From assembly GCF_016595505.1 (NCBI RefSeq), contig NZ_JAENIL010000008.1, positions 1-64,000 on the forward strand: 64,000 nucleotides of DNA, in the 5' to 3' direction. Within the stretch, counting starts at the first letter, position 1. Each line of letters begins with the position of its first letter. Positions 17,116-25,145 of this stretch are shown here, piece after piece. This stretch comes from Pelagicoccus mobilis (GTDB lineage: Bacteria; Verrucomicrobiota; Verrucomicrobiia; Opitutales; Opitutaceae). The position numbers were made by a program, and so were the translations under genes. The notes beneath the pieces are model-generated. The model did not search any database and was not told the origin of the DNA. It saw only the letters and a list, made by a program, of their open reading frames with translations.

Positions 17116-17604
17116 TTATCCGAGTGGTAGGGCGATTCCTTCGTGTTCGAGCATCCACTGCTTTCGCCAGACTCCGCAAGCGAAACCGACGAGGTTGTTG
17201 TTGGTGCCGATAACGCGGTGGCAAGGGACGACGATGGGGATGGGATTTCGGTTGTTGGCTCCGCCTACGGCTCTGGATGCGGTGGGTTGCCCGAGCTCAA
17301 GGGCGATTTGGCCGTAAGTCTTGGTGGAGCCGAATGGAATCTTAGATAAGCGATCCCAAACTCTTTTTTGGAATTCGGTGCCTTCGGGAGCGATGGGCAC
17401 CCTAAAAATCTTCAGTTGCCTTTTGAAGTAGGCGTCTAATTCCGTAGCGAGAGCTGTTAGGTGGGGATTGCTGTTCGAAACGTTTGGGTTCTCTCTTTTC
17501 GTTTCGTCGAGAAACTGGATGCGGCTGATACCAGCATCCGTTGCGGTAAGGCGCAGCAGGCCGATTGGGCTTTTGAAGAGAATCTCGTCCACTCTGCCCA
17601 GCAC
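17116..17604 (-). CDS. ogt: Methylated-DNA--protein-cysteine methyltransferase
   Basis: Suicide repair enzyme that takes the methyl group from O6-methylguanine onto its own cysteine. The 162-residue protein has the active site IPIVVPCHRVIG, followed by the conserved substrate Asn/Gly region, and the family-typical FQKRVWDRLSKIPFGSTKTYGQIA (key block RVWDRLSKIPFGSTKTYG) with the DNA-binding helix and its Arg in TASRAVGGANNRNPIP. It lacks the N-terminal Ada domains. It lies between the sugar transferase gene and cls. Confidence 0.94.
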   Translation of the reverse strand: MLGRVDEILFKSPIGLLRLTATDAGISRIQFLDETKRENPNVSNSNPHLTALATELDAYFKRQLKIFRVPIAPEGTEFQKRVWDRLSKIPFGSTKTYGQIALELGQPTASRAVGGANNRNPIPIVVPCHRVIGTNNNLVGFACGVWRKQWMLEHEGIALPLG

Positions 17605-17654
17605 ATTGCTAGGTTTTGCCGTAGACGCAAACTTTAGTCTGACAAGGGGCGCGA

Positions 17655-19061
17655 CTAGTAGGCGCTCTTAGGAGGGAAGATAACAGCCTTTGCGGTACGG
17701 ATCACAATCTTGAGATCGAGCATGAAAGACCACGTATTGATATACTTGATATCGTGGGCTATGCGTTGCTTGAGGTGCTCGGGCTCGTTGATTTCTCCTC
17801 GGAGACCAAGTGATTGGGCAAGTCCCGTAATTCCTGGTTTTACGAAATGGCGAGTGTAGTAGACCTGGAGCTTTTCGGAGAACTCGCGATCGTGGTCGAT
17901 CAAGTGTGGTCTTGGACCGGATACGCTCATCTCTCCTAGCAGTACGTTGATAAACTGTGGAAGTTCGTCGAGGGAGGTCTTTCTGAGGAGGGCCCCGAAG
18001 GCGTAGATGCGGGAGTCGCCACGAGTCGCTTGCTTCGCTACGTTCTTCGCGTTTGCATCTGAGACGTGCATGGTCCGGTACTTGATAATATGGAACGTCC
18101 GCTTGGTCATTCCGGTACGCGGCTGAGCGTAGAAGATGGGGCCGGGGGACTGTTTCCTTTGGAGAGCCCAGACGATAAGGGTGAGCGGCGGGAGCACGAA
18201 CGCGACGATCGGGAGCGATATGGCGATGTCGAAGCAGCGTTTCAGCACGCGGTTGATAGGATTTTCCAGCGGTTCGTCCTCGTAGGTGAGGAATGTGTAG
18301 TCTCCTTCGTGCTCGACGATGATGCGCTGTTGGAAATCGGCCTGCCAGTTGTTGTAGATGCGAACGCGGCAGCCTGCCTTCTGGCTGATGGCCATGGCGC
18401 GCTGGGCGCTTTGCGCGGAGAGGGCGCGATCAACCACCACGACTTGTGAGATCTGCTTTTCCTCGAGGGTATCGGCTAGCTGGTCGATGGTGCCGAGGCA
18501 AGGGATGGGCTGTTCGCTTTCTGGCGGGCAAGGATTCTCGCCCACGTAGCCGACGAGCTCGATGCCGTAGTTGGCTTTGTTTGTGATCCAGTTGTCGAGG
18601 CTGGCGAGCGATTCGGTTGATCCGACGATGATGGTGGGGATTACCTGTGTCTTGAAGCTGAGTCGGCAAAGGTGCTTGGGCAGGATCTTGTTCATTGCGA
18701 ACAAGAGGATGAATGATCCTGCGAAGTAGGAGCTCAGGAAGAGTCGGCTAACCTCAGTGTCTTTCAGGGCAAATACGACCGCGAGCTGGAGCAGCATAAT
18801 TCGGATTAGCTGCTGGAAGGTGAGCCGGAACGTCTTGTACCAGCCGAGACTGACGAAATCTTCCGCGTAGCTTTTAAGCAGGCGCATGTTCACGAACGAC
18901 CCGATCACGATTCCCGCCATGTACAGATTGAAATGATCCAGTCTGAGGCGGTAGCCGAAATATTCGAAAAGGTGTCGGGTGAAAAGGAACAGGAAGAGCA
19001 GGCAGGCGGTTTGCCAGAGGCCGTGCAGATTGAGTATTCCTTCTTGGCGGTTCTTGAGCAT
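17655..19061 (-). CDS. Undecaprenyl-phosphate sugar phosphotransferase (WbaP/WcaJ type)
   Basis: Membrane enzyme that starts exopolysaccharide or O-unit assembly by moving a sugar-1-phosphate onto undecaprenyl phosphate. The 468-residue protein has four N-terminal hydrophobic segments (about 10-130), a cytosolic Rossmann-like domain (IPTIIVGSTESLASL to the ASQVVVVDRAL-like region, seen as QVVVVDRALSAQ), a fifth membrane segment with KRCFDIAISLPIV, and the catalytic C-terminal domain with SPGPIFYAQPRTGM, FHIIKYRTM and GEMSVSGPRPHLIDHD. Full length for the polyprenyl glycosylphosphotransferase family. The sugar is unknown. The GspB-like and ExeA-like genes upstream on the same strand suggest a shared envelope role. 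Confidence 0.9.
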   Translation of the reverse strand: MLKNRQEGILNLHGLWQTACLLFLFLFTRHLFEYFGYRLRLDHFNLYMAGIVIGSFVNMRLLKSYAEDFVSLGWYKTFRLTFQQLIRIMLLQLAVVFALKDTEVSRLFLSSYFAGSFILLFAMNKILPKHLCRLSFKTQVIPTIIVGSTESLASLDNWITNKANYGIELVGYVGENPCPPESEQPIPCLGTIDQLADTLEEKQISQVVVVDRALSAQSAQRAMAISQKAGCRVRIYNNWQADFQQRIIVEHEGDYTFLTYEDEPLENPINRVLKRCFDIAISLPIVAFVLPPLTLIVWALQRKQSPGPIFYAQPRTGMTKRTFHIIKYRTMHVSDANAKNVAKQATRGDSRIYAFGALLRKTSLDELPQFINVLLGEMSVSGPRPHLIDHDREFSEKLQVYYTRHFVKPGITGLAQSLGLRGEINEPEHLKQRIAHDIKYINTWSFMLDLKIVIRTAKAVIFPPKSAY

Positions 19062-19234
19062 GGTAACGTCAGGCGTAAAAAAGACGTTATCAGACTCTTA
19101 AGTATTAGGCGCTAGCGCAATTGAAAATGTGAGTGTTGCCTAGTTGTGCATGGGGCGGATTACTCTGGATTCAGGGGAACCCTGATAGAGTATTCAGAAT
19201 GGGCGCCTAGTGTGGGGCGTCAGGTTACAATAGG

Positions 19235-19263
19235 GTGACGGCCGCTCCTCGAGCGGAAGTCAA
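19235..19263. repeat. Degenerate REP-like palindrome
   Basis: TGAC and GTCA flank CCGCTCCTCGAGCGG (6-bp stem, CTC loop), preceded by TAGGG. It fits the head-plus-palindrome plan of the other repeats but is imperfect. The rest of the 242-bp gap 19062-19303 shows no gene or terminator that I can recognise. Confidence 0.35.
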
Positions 19264-19303
19264 ATGGTAACGGGACTTTTTCTGCTGCTGTCCGGAAGGG
19301 CAG

Positions 19304-19981
19304 CTAGAGGGCCTTTTTGTAGTTTCGTCCGTCCGCTGTACGGAAAACGAGGTCGGTTTCGGTGAACCCGACGAGTCGGAGATCGTGCTCGAGATCGATA
19401 ACGTCCCCGATGCGACGAATTTTGCCGTTTAGGAATACGCGCGTGTCTTTGCCTGCCTTGCGAATGCCTTGGATTGAGTAGGCGTCGACGATGTCCTGAA
19501 TTTGGGAGATTGTGGAGAGCTTGGCCTGCGTGTCCGCTGGTGGTTGCTCTTGGGTTTCGGGGGCTGCAGTTGCCGGGGCGGTGCTCTCCGAAGCGGATCG
19601 TTTTTCTCGTTCCGCAAGCATTTGCTGTACGGTGGAAAGCTCTTCTTGTGTCAGGCTGGTGAGGATGCTTTCCCTGGGGTCTTCCTGTTCGGCAGGGGCG
19701 CTAGGGCTTGGGGCGGGTGCGCTTGCCAGGCTGGTTTGAGCGGGGGCTTCGGAGCGAGCTAGGTCTTGGTTTCCTTGTTCAAGGAACCCGTTTCCGAAGT
19801 AGAATATGGCGGTGACGGAGGCGGCAAGCAGCATGCCCATTCCGGTGAAACCGATCAGCAGAACGGCTAGATTGCTGTTTTGTCTGCGGTGAGCGAACTG
19901 AGCGACCATGGGAGCTTGTGGCGTGTTTGCTCCTTGGCGTTTTTGTTGTTCGAGCTTAAGGGCTTGATTGATGAGGCTCAT
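19304..19981 (-). CDS. GspB-like membrane protein
   Basis: A 225-residue bitopic inner-membrane protein. It has a short cytosolic N terminus (MSLINQALKLEQQKR), one membrane span at about 38-62, a Pro/Ala/Glu/Gln-rich linker (about 65-155), and a small folded C-terminal domain (about 160-225) with the pattern IQGIRKAGKDTRVFLNGKIRRIGDVI. That domain and layout match GspB-type proteins, which partner ExeA/GspA ATPases in type II secretion or polysaccharide loci. An ExeA-like gene lies just upstream (129 bp gap). No other gsp genes are in the window, so secretion as such is not shown. Confidence 0.7.
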   Translation of the reverse strand: MSLINQALKLEQQKRQGANTPQAPMVAQFAHRRQNSNLAVLLIGFTGMGMLLAASVTAIFYFGNGFLEQGNQDLARSEAPAQTSLASAPAPSPSAPAEQEDPRESILTSLTQEELSTVQQMLAEREKRSASESTAPATAAPETQEQPPADTQAKLSTISQIQDIVDAYSIQGIRKAGKDTRVFLNGKIRRIGDVIDLEHDLRLVGFTETDLVFRTADGRNYKKAL

Positions 19982-20110
19982 GGTTCCGTCTCGGTTTGGT
20001 TGATTCGTTAGCTAACTAGCTAAGAAACGGCTTCCGAGACGCTTTATTAAGCTCAGGCCCTTCTGGCGCTGGGAAAATCGGACTGAAATGAGCGAATTGC
20101 TCGGTGAGAG

Positions 20111-20932
20111 CTACTTGAAATCGAGAGTTTTGATTTCTTTGAGCGCGGCCCGGACATCCTTCCAAGTGACGACTTCGCTGCTTCTGATATAGGAGGAGAG
20201 CAGGGATTTATCGCAGATGTTGTTCACTATTCTAGGTACGCCCTTGGATTTCCAGCTGATCCAGCGCACGGCCCAGCTCGTGAAGAAGGGGATGCCTTGT
20301 CCTCCGGCCATAGCGATGCGGTGGTGGATGTATTGTTCGACTTGCAGTCGATTGAGGGGGCGAAGTTCGGTGTGGACCAGGATGCGTTGGCGGAGTTGGC
20401 GGAGTCGCTCTTCGGCGAGGATCTCTTTGAACTCCGGCTGCCCCATAAGGATGATCTGAAGGAGCTTTTGCTTGTCGGTCTCGAGATTGGAGAGGAGTCG
20501 AAGTTGCTCGAGCAGTTCGAAGGTCAGGTTTTGAGCTTCGTCGATGATGAGCAGGATGTCTTTGCCGGCTTGGATCTTCTCGAGCAGCAGGTCGTTTACC
20601 TGCTGGACAAGCCCGCCGCGGCTGCGGCTCATGGTACCGGTTGCCCCGAGCTCGGTCAGGATCGTTTTGAGGAGCTGAGTTTCTGTGATACGGGGATTTA
20701 GGATCAAGGCGATCTCGTGTTTCTCCTCGTCGATCTCGTTTATGAAGTGGCGGCAAAGGGTTGTTTTTCCGCAGCCGACCTCTCCTGTTAGTACGATGAA
20801 GCCCTTCCGTTCTGCCACTCCGTACTTGAGATGTTGGAGCGCTTCTTGGTGCGTTGGGCTTAGGTACAGGAAGTTGGGATCGGGAGTGATATTGAAGGGC
20901 ATCTCCCTGAGACCGTAGAAACTTTGGTACAT
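20111..20932 (-). CDS. ExeA/GspA-like AAA ATPase
   Basis: A 273-residue ATPase with the family start YQSFYGLREMPFNITPDP and LYLSPTHQEALQHLKYG, Walker A GEVGCGKTT, Walker B ILLIIDEAQNL, and an Arg-finger region QLRQRILVHTELRPL. The classical ExeA has an extra C-terminal membrane and peptidoglycan-binding part that is missing here. The short form resembles the ATPases of exopolysaccharide loci, such as those associated with exosortase A, as much as type II secretion. The neighbouring WbaP-like gene supports the polysaccharide reading, but no exosortase is seen. It is divergent from the FtsB-like gene. Confidence 0.8.
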   Translation of the reverse strand: MYQSFYGLREMPFNITPDPNFLYLSPTHQEALQHLKYGVAERKGFIVLTGEVGCGKTTLCRHFINEIDEEKHEIALILNPRITETQLLKTILTELGATGTMSRSRGGLVQQVNDLLLEKIQAGKDILLIIDEAQNLTFELLEQLRLLSNLETDKQKLLQIILMGQPEFKEILAEERLRQLRQRILVHTELRPLNRLQVEQYIHHRIAMAGGQGIPFFTSWAVRWISWKSKGVPRIVNNICDKSLLSSYIRSSEVVTWKDVRAALKEIKTLDFK

Positions 20933-21023
20933 TGCGGGAAAATTTCCGTGAATTGCCTAGGCCTTACAATTATTTTTTTGCAATAAATCGCTGGTTCCCT
21001 GTAGTTACGGACTGATTCAAGAG

Positions 21024-21305
21024 ATGAGAGCCAGTCGATTTACAAATATCCTTTTTGCGTTCCTGTTTGTAGGGGCGGGTGTGTTTGCGGCGGTTTTCTT
21101 GTATCGAGATTACCAACACTTCGATAATCTGCGTTCGGAGAACGTGCAACTTTCGAGTCGCCACGCTGCATTGGCAGAGGAATCTGCCAAAAGGGAAGGC
21201 CAACTGGACAAGTTGCAGGGGGACAAGGAGTATATCGAGTCGGTTATCCGTACTAAGCTCAACTACGCGAAGGAAGGTGAAGTGATCTTCCGCTTCGAGC
21301 GCTAA
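21024..21305 (+). CDS. FtsB/DivIC-family septum protein
   Basis: A 93-residue bitopic protein with a short basic N terminus (MRASRFTN), one membrane span at about 8-27, a coiled coil at about 33-68 (LRSENVQLSSRHAALAEESA), and the short family end VIRTKLNYAKEGEVIFRFE. In other bacteria such proteins join FtsL and FtsQ to connect the divisome to septal wall synthesis. It stands in front of a UDP-sugar pyrophosphorylase gene, an enzyme that could supply a wall or polysaccharide precursor. The upstream TTGCAA (20980) with TGTAGT 16 bp later is a possible promoter. Confidence 0.8.
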   Translation: MRASRFTNILFAFLFVGAGVFAAVFLYRDYQHFDNLRSENVQLSSRHAALAEESAKREGQLDKLQGDKEYIESVIRTKLNYAKEGEVIFRFER

Positions 21306-21401
21306 GGCGTATTCGGGGATCTTGGCGCGTTTTTGTGATTAGAAGATTGTTGCCATTTCAGTTCCGGACTGAGAAGCATGCTGCCTTAGTAGCATTGAAT
21401 T

Positions 21402-22808
21402 ATGGATAATAAGCAGCGATTTGAGTCTCAGGGACAAGGTCAGGTTTTCCGTTTTTGGGACGGATTAAGCGAAGAGGAGAAAGCGAACCTGGATTCGCAG
21501 GCGTCCGAGATCGATATCGAGGAGCTGGACCGTTTGGTCGCGACTCTCGTTAAGTCGGAGGAAAAGGAAGAGGGGATCGATTTCTCCGCTCTTGAGCCAG
21601 CTCCTTATGTGTCGATTCCGGCTGATCTGGATGAGGACGAAGAGTGGCAAGAAGCCAAGCGGATTGGCGAGGAAGCTCTCCGAGCTGGCAAGGTAGCGGC
21701 GTTTACCGTTGCCGGCGGTCAAGGAACGCGACTTGGATACAATGGACCGAAGGGCACGTATCCAGTCACTCCTGTCAAAAACAAGACGCTTTTCCAGGTA
21801 TTCGCGGAAAAGATACAAGCGGCTCGGGTCGCCTACAGCTGCAAGCTGCCTTGGTTTGTGATGACCAGCGATATCAACCACGAGGCGACAGTTTCGTTTT
21901 TCGAGAAAAACAAGTATTTCGGTCTAGCTGAGGGCTCGGTGACCTTCTTCCGCCAAGGCCGTATGCCGGCGGTGGATAGCGAGGGTAAGATCATCCTCGA
22001 AGCGAAAGGGAGCATTGCCATGAGCCCGGATGGGCATGGCGGGGCGCTTCGTGCTTTGGATCGCAGCGGTTCTTTTCAGGCTATGGTAGACGATGGTATC
22101 GAGGTGCTCAGCTACTTTCAGGTGGATAATCCGTTGGTGCAGCCGGTTGACCCGTACTTTATCGGTTTTCACATCAAGTCCGGTTCGACGCTTTCTAGCA
22201 AGATGCTGCCAAAAGCGTACGAAAAGGAGAAATTGGGTCACTTCTGCGTACTCGATGGCGTAAGCCAAGTTGTCGAGTACAGCGATATGCCGGATGAGCT
22301 CTGCGCGCTTCGGGATGCGGATGGTCAGCTTTCGTTCCGTGCGGGAAGTATCGCAATTCACATCATATCGGTAGATTTTGCGCGTTCCCTTGTCGCTCCA
22401 GGTAGCACAGTGGCGCTTCCGTTCCACCGAGCGGACAAGAAGATCCCGTTCGTGGATGCCGATGGCAACACCCAGAAGCCGGATACGCCAAATGGTATCA
22501 AGTTTGAGATGTTCATTTTCGACTCGATCCCATTTGCGGAAAAGCCGTTGGTGATTGAGACGACCCGTTTGGCGGATTTCAGCCCTGTGAAGAACGCGGA
22601 AGGCGTCGATTCTCCAGAAAGCTGCAAGGGTGACCAGATGACGCTTTTCCGCCAGTGGTTTGATGCAGCGGGGATCGAGTTGCCGGCCGATTTCGACCAA
22701 TCGATAGAGGTTTCACCTCTATTCGCTACCGACGAGGCCGGGTTTGTTGCGGCTTGGAAGGAAAACCCGACCGCTCTGGATCTTTCCGCTCCGATCTACA
22801 TCGGCTAG
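21402..22808 (+). CDS. UDP-sugar pyrophosphorylase (eukaryotic UAP/AGX type)
   Basis: Makes a UDP-sugar and pyrophosphate from UTP and a sugar-1-phosphate. The 468-residue protein has the UTP-binding loop VAGGQGTRLGYNGPKGTYPV, the sugar motif AMSPDGHGGALRAL and IEVLSYFQVDNPLVQPVDP. The PDGxGG motif and length match eukaryotic-type UDP-N-acetylglucosamine pyrophosphorylases (UAP/AGX) rather than GalU or GlmU, so UDP-GlcNAc or UDP-GalNAc is the likely product; glucose-1-phosphate cannot be excluded. A clear terminator follows. Confidence 0.85.
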   Translation: MDNKQRFESQGQGQVFRFWDGLSEEEKANLDSQASEIDIEELDRLVATLVKSEEKEEGIDFSALEPAPYVSIPADLDEDEEWQEAKRIGEEALRAGKVAAFTVAGGQGTRLGYNGPKGTYPVTPVKNKTLFQVFAEKIQAARVAYSCKLPWFVMTSDINHEATVSFFEKNKYFGLAEGSVTFFRQGRMPAVDSEGKIILEAKGSIAMSPDGHGGALRALDRSGSFQAMVDDGIEVLSYFQVDNPLVQPVDPYFIGFHIKSGSTLSSKMLPKAYEKEKLGHFCVLDGVSQVVEYSDMPDELCALRDADGQLSFRAGSIAIHIISVDFARSLVAPGSTVALPFHRADKKIPFVDADGNTQKPDTPNGIKFEMFIFDSIPFAEKPLVIETTRLADFSPVKNAEGVDSPESCKGDQMTLFRQWFDAAGIELPADFDQSIEVSPLFATDEAGFVAAWKENPTALDLSAPIYIG

Positions 22809-22842
22809 AGCAACGAATTGATAGTAAAGCTCTTTCCCATTT

Positions 22843-22868
22843 GCCCCGGAATCTTCCGGGGCTTTTTT
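22843..22868 (+). terminator. Intrinsic terminator after the pyrophosphorylase gene
   Basis: A perfect 9-bp stem GCCCCGGAA / TTCCGGGGC with a 2-base loop, followed by six T. It lies 34 bp after the stop codon. Confidence 0.9.
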
Positions 22869-22965
22869 GTCTAAAAATTGATGAGAGATGAGGAGGTTCG
22901 GCTTGCGGTTGGAGCGTTGAGTTGGTTGGGTCCGAGTCTACCCATTCAACCTCCCTGCCTTTTTA

Positions 22966-25080
22966 ATGTCCTTATCCTCGATTACCTGTTTGGTAGTTGA
23001 ATCAGATTCGCAACGAGCGGAACAGATCCTCGATCACCTAAAGTTTTCGGATAGCGTAGAATTTCTTTGCTATCACGCGGCTAACTTGCGCGAAGCGAAA
23101 CGCTCTCTCGTTCGGACGAAGGCGGATTTGGTGATTTCGAAGGGTGTTTTGCCGGAAGCGGACCATTTGGATATCTTGTCTCGGTTTCGATTTGGAGATG
23201 CAGAACCTTTGGTGATTTGCCTTCTGGAGGACGAGGAGCAGTCGGTCATTCTAGATGCTTCGAAGAATGGGGCGGACGACTATCTCTTCTACAAGGATTT
23301 GAACGAGGCGAGTCTCTTGGAGTCGATCACCCATGCCTTTGAACGGCGAGAGTTGTTGGACGAGTTGAAGTCTGTTCAATCTGGTCCGGGAGAGGGGAAG
23401 GCTGTTTATCGCGGCCTGCTGCATTGTTTGGATGTCGCCTTGTTTGTGGTTTCGCGTCCGGACGGAGAACTATTGTTCAACAACAAGGTTGCTGACGCTT
23501 GGTTTGGCGAATCGAAGTCGTCGACCTTGATGGAGCTGTTCGACTACGGCATTTTAGAAGCGGACGCGATTGAGGTGGAGGTCGCGACTGAAGCGGTCGC
23601 GGTGCCCAACGCGGAATTGCGAGCGGTTCAGCTGGAATGGAAGGGGCGGGATTGTTCGCTGGTGACGCTGCGGAATATTTCTAAGCGAAAACGTGCCGAA
23701 GAGGCGTATCGTTCCAGCCAGCGGCGATTGGATCTGGCGATCAAGGCTTCGAACCTCGGGTTATGGTCATGGAACCTGCGGGAAAACCAGCTGCATTTCA
23801 GCGAGCAGTGGAAAGGGCAGCTCGGTTATTCTGGTAGTGAGTTTCCAAGTACGGTTTCGACTTTCAGGGAGCATCTTCATCCGTCGGATGCCGAGGAAGT
23901 GGAGACGGTTTTTTCGCAAGTGCTCAGGTGTGAGATTTCTGAGGTCGAGCTGAAGTATAGGATGCGTTGTAAGGATGGCGGCTATCGTCGTTTTCTTTGT
24001 CGGGCGGAGTGTTTTCCTGATGACTCTGGGAGACTTTCTAGTCTCGTTGGATCGCACGTTGACATCACGGAGGCTGCGGGAGCGAGTTTTGAGACTTCGT
24101 TGAGTGGCAAGCTGAGTGTGCGTATGGAACGGATCGCGGCGGAGATTGAAGATAATGCGAGGCAGCTTAAGGAGAACTTTCGTGGTGACTCAGCAATCGT
24201 GGAACGTATCCAGGAATTGGAGAGGTTGTCCTCGAGCTTTACCTGCCTCAATGAAGTGCTGCAGTTGGATGCCCCCAATAGTGATCATGCTTTGGAGCCG
24301 ATCGATTTAAGCTCGGAACTGGAGGAGCTTTATCGAGCTCAATCGAGTTTATTGCCTGCAAAAACGGAAATCGTGCTCGCCGAGCAGGAGGAAATTCATG
24401 TCCATGGCATGTCTCGCCGGAACTTGCTTTTCGCTCTAACCGAGGCGTTGGTTTGTGTGCGGGACGCGGTTAATCCTGATTTTCGGAGCCGTATCCGCGT
24501 ATCAACTTTTCATGACGCTGGAAAGGGAGGCTGTGCGTGCGTGCAATTGCGCTACATGGGCAACGCCATCAGTAATGCCGAGTTGCTAGCCCTCTCGAAA
24601 ACTCCACTTGTTTCGGTGTCCAGTTCGGTTGGTACTTCGACTGCTGAGCTTAGAGTGTACTTCGGCTCTGAGGATAAACCGAGAAATGAAGCGGACAAAG
24701 AGCGCTCGCTTGCTTTGCTCGCTGAAGATGAAGGTGTATTGAGGTTGGCGATACGTACCATGTTGGAGTCTTTGGGCTACGAGGTCGTGATCGCTAAGGA
24801 TGGCGAGGAGGCGGTGGAAGAGTATGCTCGTCTGAAGACGGAGCTCGATCTTGTCTTGGTTGATATGCAGATGCCTTATGTGGACGGATATGGAGTTGTT
24901 TCTTCGATTCGCGCGACGGACGAGGAGCTGCCGATAATCCGAATGAGCGGAGATACGAATGACGAGTACGCTGATCGCCTTCCGCTTGATGATGATTTTA
25001 GCACGTTCTTGTCCAAGCCGTTTGGGATTTCGGATCTCAAGAACGCGGTCGATACAATCGCCAAAAGGGCGATCGTTTAG
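22966..25080 (+). CDS. PAS/receiver protein with a degenerate histidine-kinase core
   Basis: A 704-residue cytosolic signalling protein. Residues 1-130 look like a receiver, but the phospho-acceptor strand reads DLVISKGVLPEAD, so the usual Asp is lost. A weak sensor stretch at 140-235 is followed by a PAS/PAC pair at about 250-370 (LAIKASNLGLWSWNLRE, GSHVDITEA). The region 375-580 has the layout of an NtrB-like kinase without its catalytic residues: no H-box His, ALTEALVCVRDAV where LLNLVLNARDAM is usual, and no clear G boxes. A good receiver ends the protein (about 585-700) with LAEDEGVLR, Asp in LVLVDMQMP and Lys in LSKPFG. It has its own transcription unit and no obvious kinase partner next door. 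Confidence 0.8.
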   Translation: MSLSSITCLVVESDSQRAEQILDHLKFSDSVEFLCYHAANLREAKRSLVRTKADLVISKGVLPEADHLDILSRFRFGDAEPLVICLLEDEEQSVILDASKNGADDYLFYKDLNEASLLESITHAFERRELLDELKSVQSGPGEGKAVYRGLLHCLDVALFVVSRPDGELLFNNKVADAWFGESKSSTLMELFDYGILEADAIEVEVATEAVAVPNAELRAVQLEWKGRDCSLVTLRNISKRKRAEEAYRSSQRRLDLAIKASNLGLWSWNLRENQLHFSEQWKGQLGYSGSEFPSTVSTFREHLHPSDAEEVETVFSQVLRCEISEVELKYRMRCKDGGYRRFLCRAECFPDDSGRLSSLVGSHVDITEAAGASFETSLSGKLSVRMERIAAEIEDNARQLKENFRGDSAIVERIQELERLSSSFTCLNEVLQLDAPNSDHALEPIDLSSELEELYRAQSSLLPAKTEIVLAEQEEIHVHGMSRRNLLFALTEALVCVRDAVNPDFRSRIRVSTFHDAGKGGCACVQLRYMGNAISNAELLALSKTPLVSVSSSVGTSTAELRVYFGSEDKPRNEADKERSLALLAEDEGVLRLAIRTMLESLGYEVVIAKDGEEAVEEYARLKTELDLVLVDMQMPYVDGYGVVSSIRATDEELPIIRMSGDTNDEYADRLPLDDDFSTFLSKPFGISDLKNAVDTIAKRAIV

Positions 25081-25085
25081 GTACG

Positions 25086-25116
25086 AAAAAGCCTCACGCG
25101 TTTGGGCGTGAGGCTT
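25086..25116 (-). terminator. Terminator between convergent genes (pdhC side)
   Basis: A perfect 11-bp stem AAGCCTCACGC / GCGTGAGGCTT with a 6-base loop. The run of A at 25086-25090 becomes a U tract on the minus strand, so it mainly serves pdhC. It may also stop transcripts from the plus side. Confidence 0.8.
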
Positions 25117-25145
25117 GATTGAAACTGTTTGCTGCTCCGTCGCCT

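Noticed and set aside
17104-17224. Longer N terminus for cardiolipin synthase
   Set aside because: It would overlap ogt by over 100 bp and gives an Arg-rich leader unlike the family; the GTG at 17104 starts right before the first hydrophobic segment.
19262-19303. Terminator for the GspB-like gene (GCTGCCC/GGACAGC on the minus strand)
   Set aside because: The stem has a mismatch and is followed by A residues, not a U tract.
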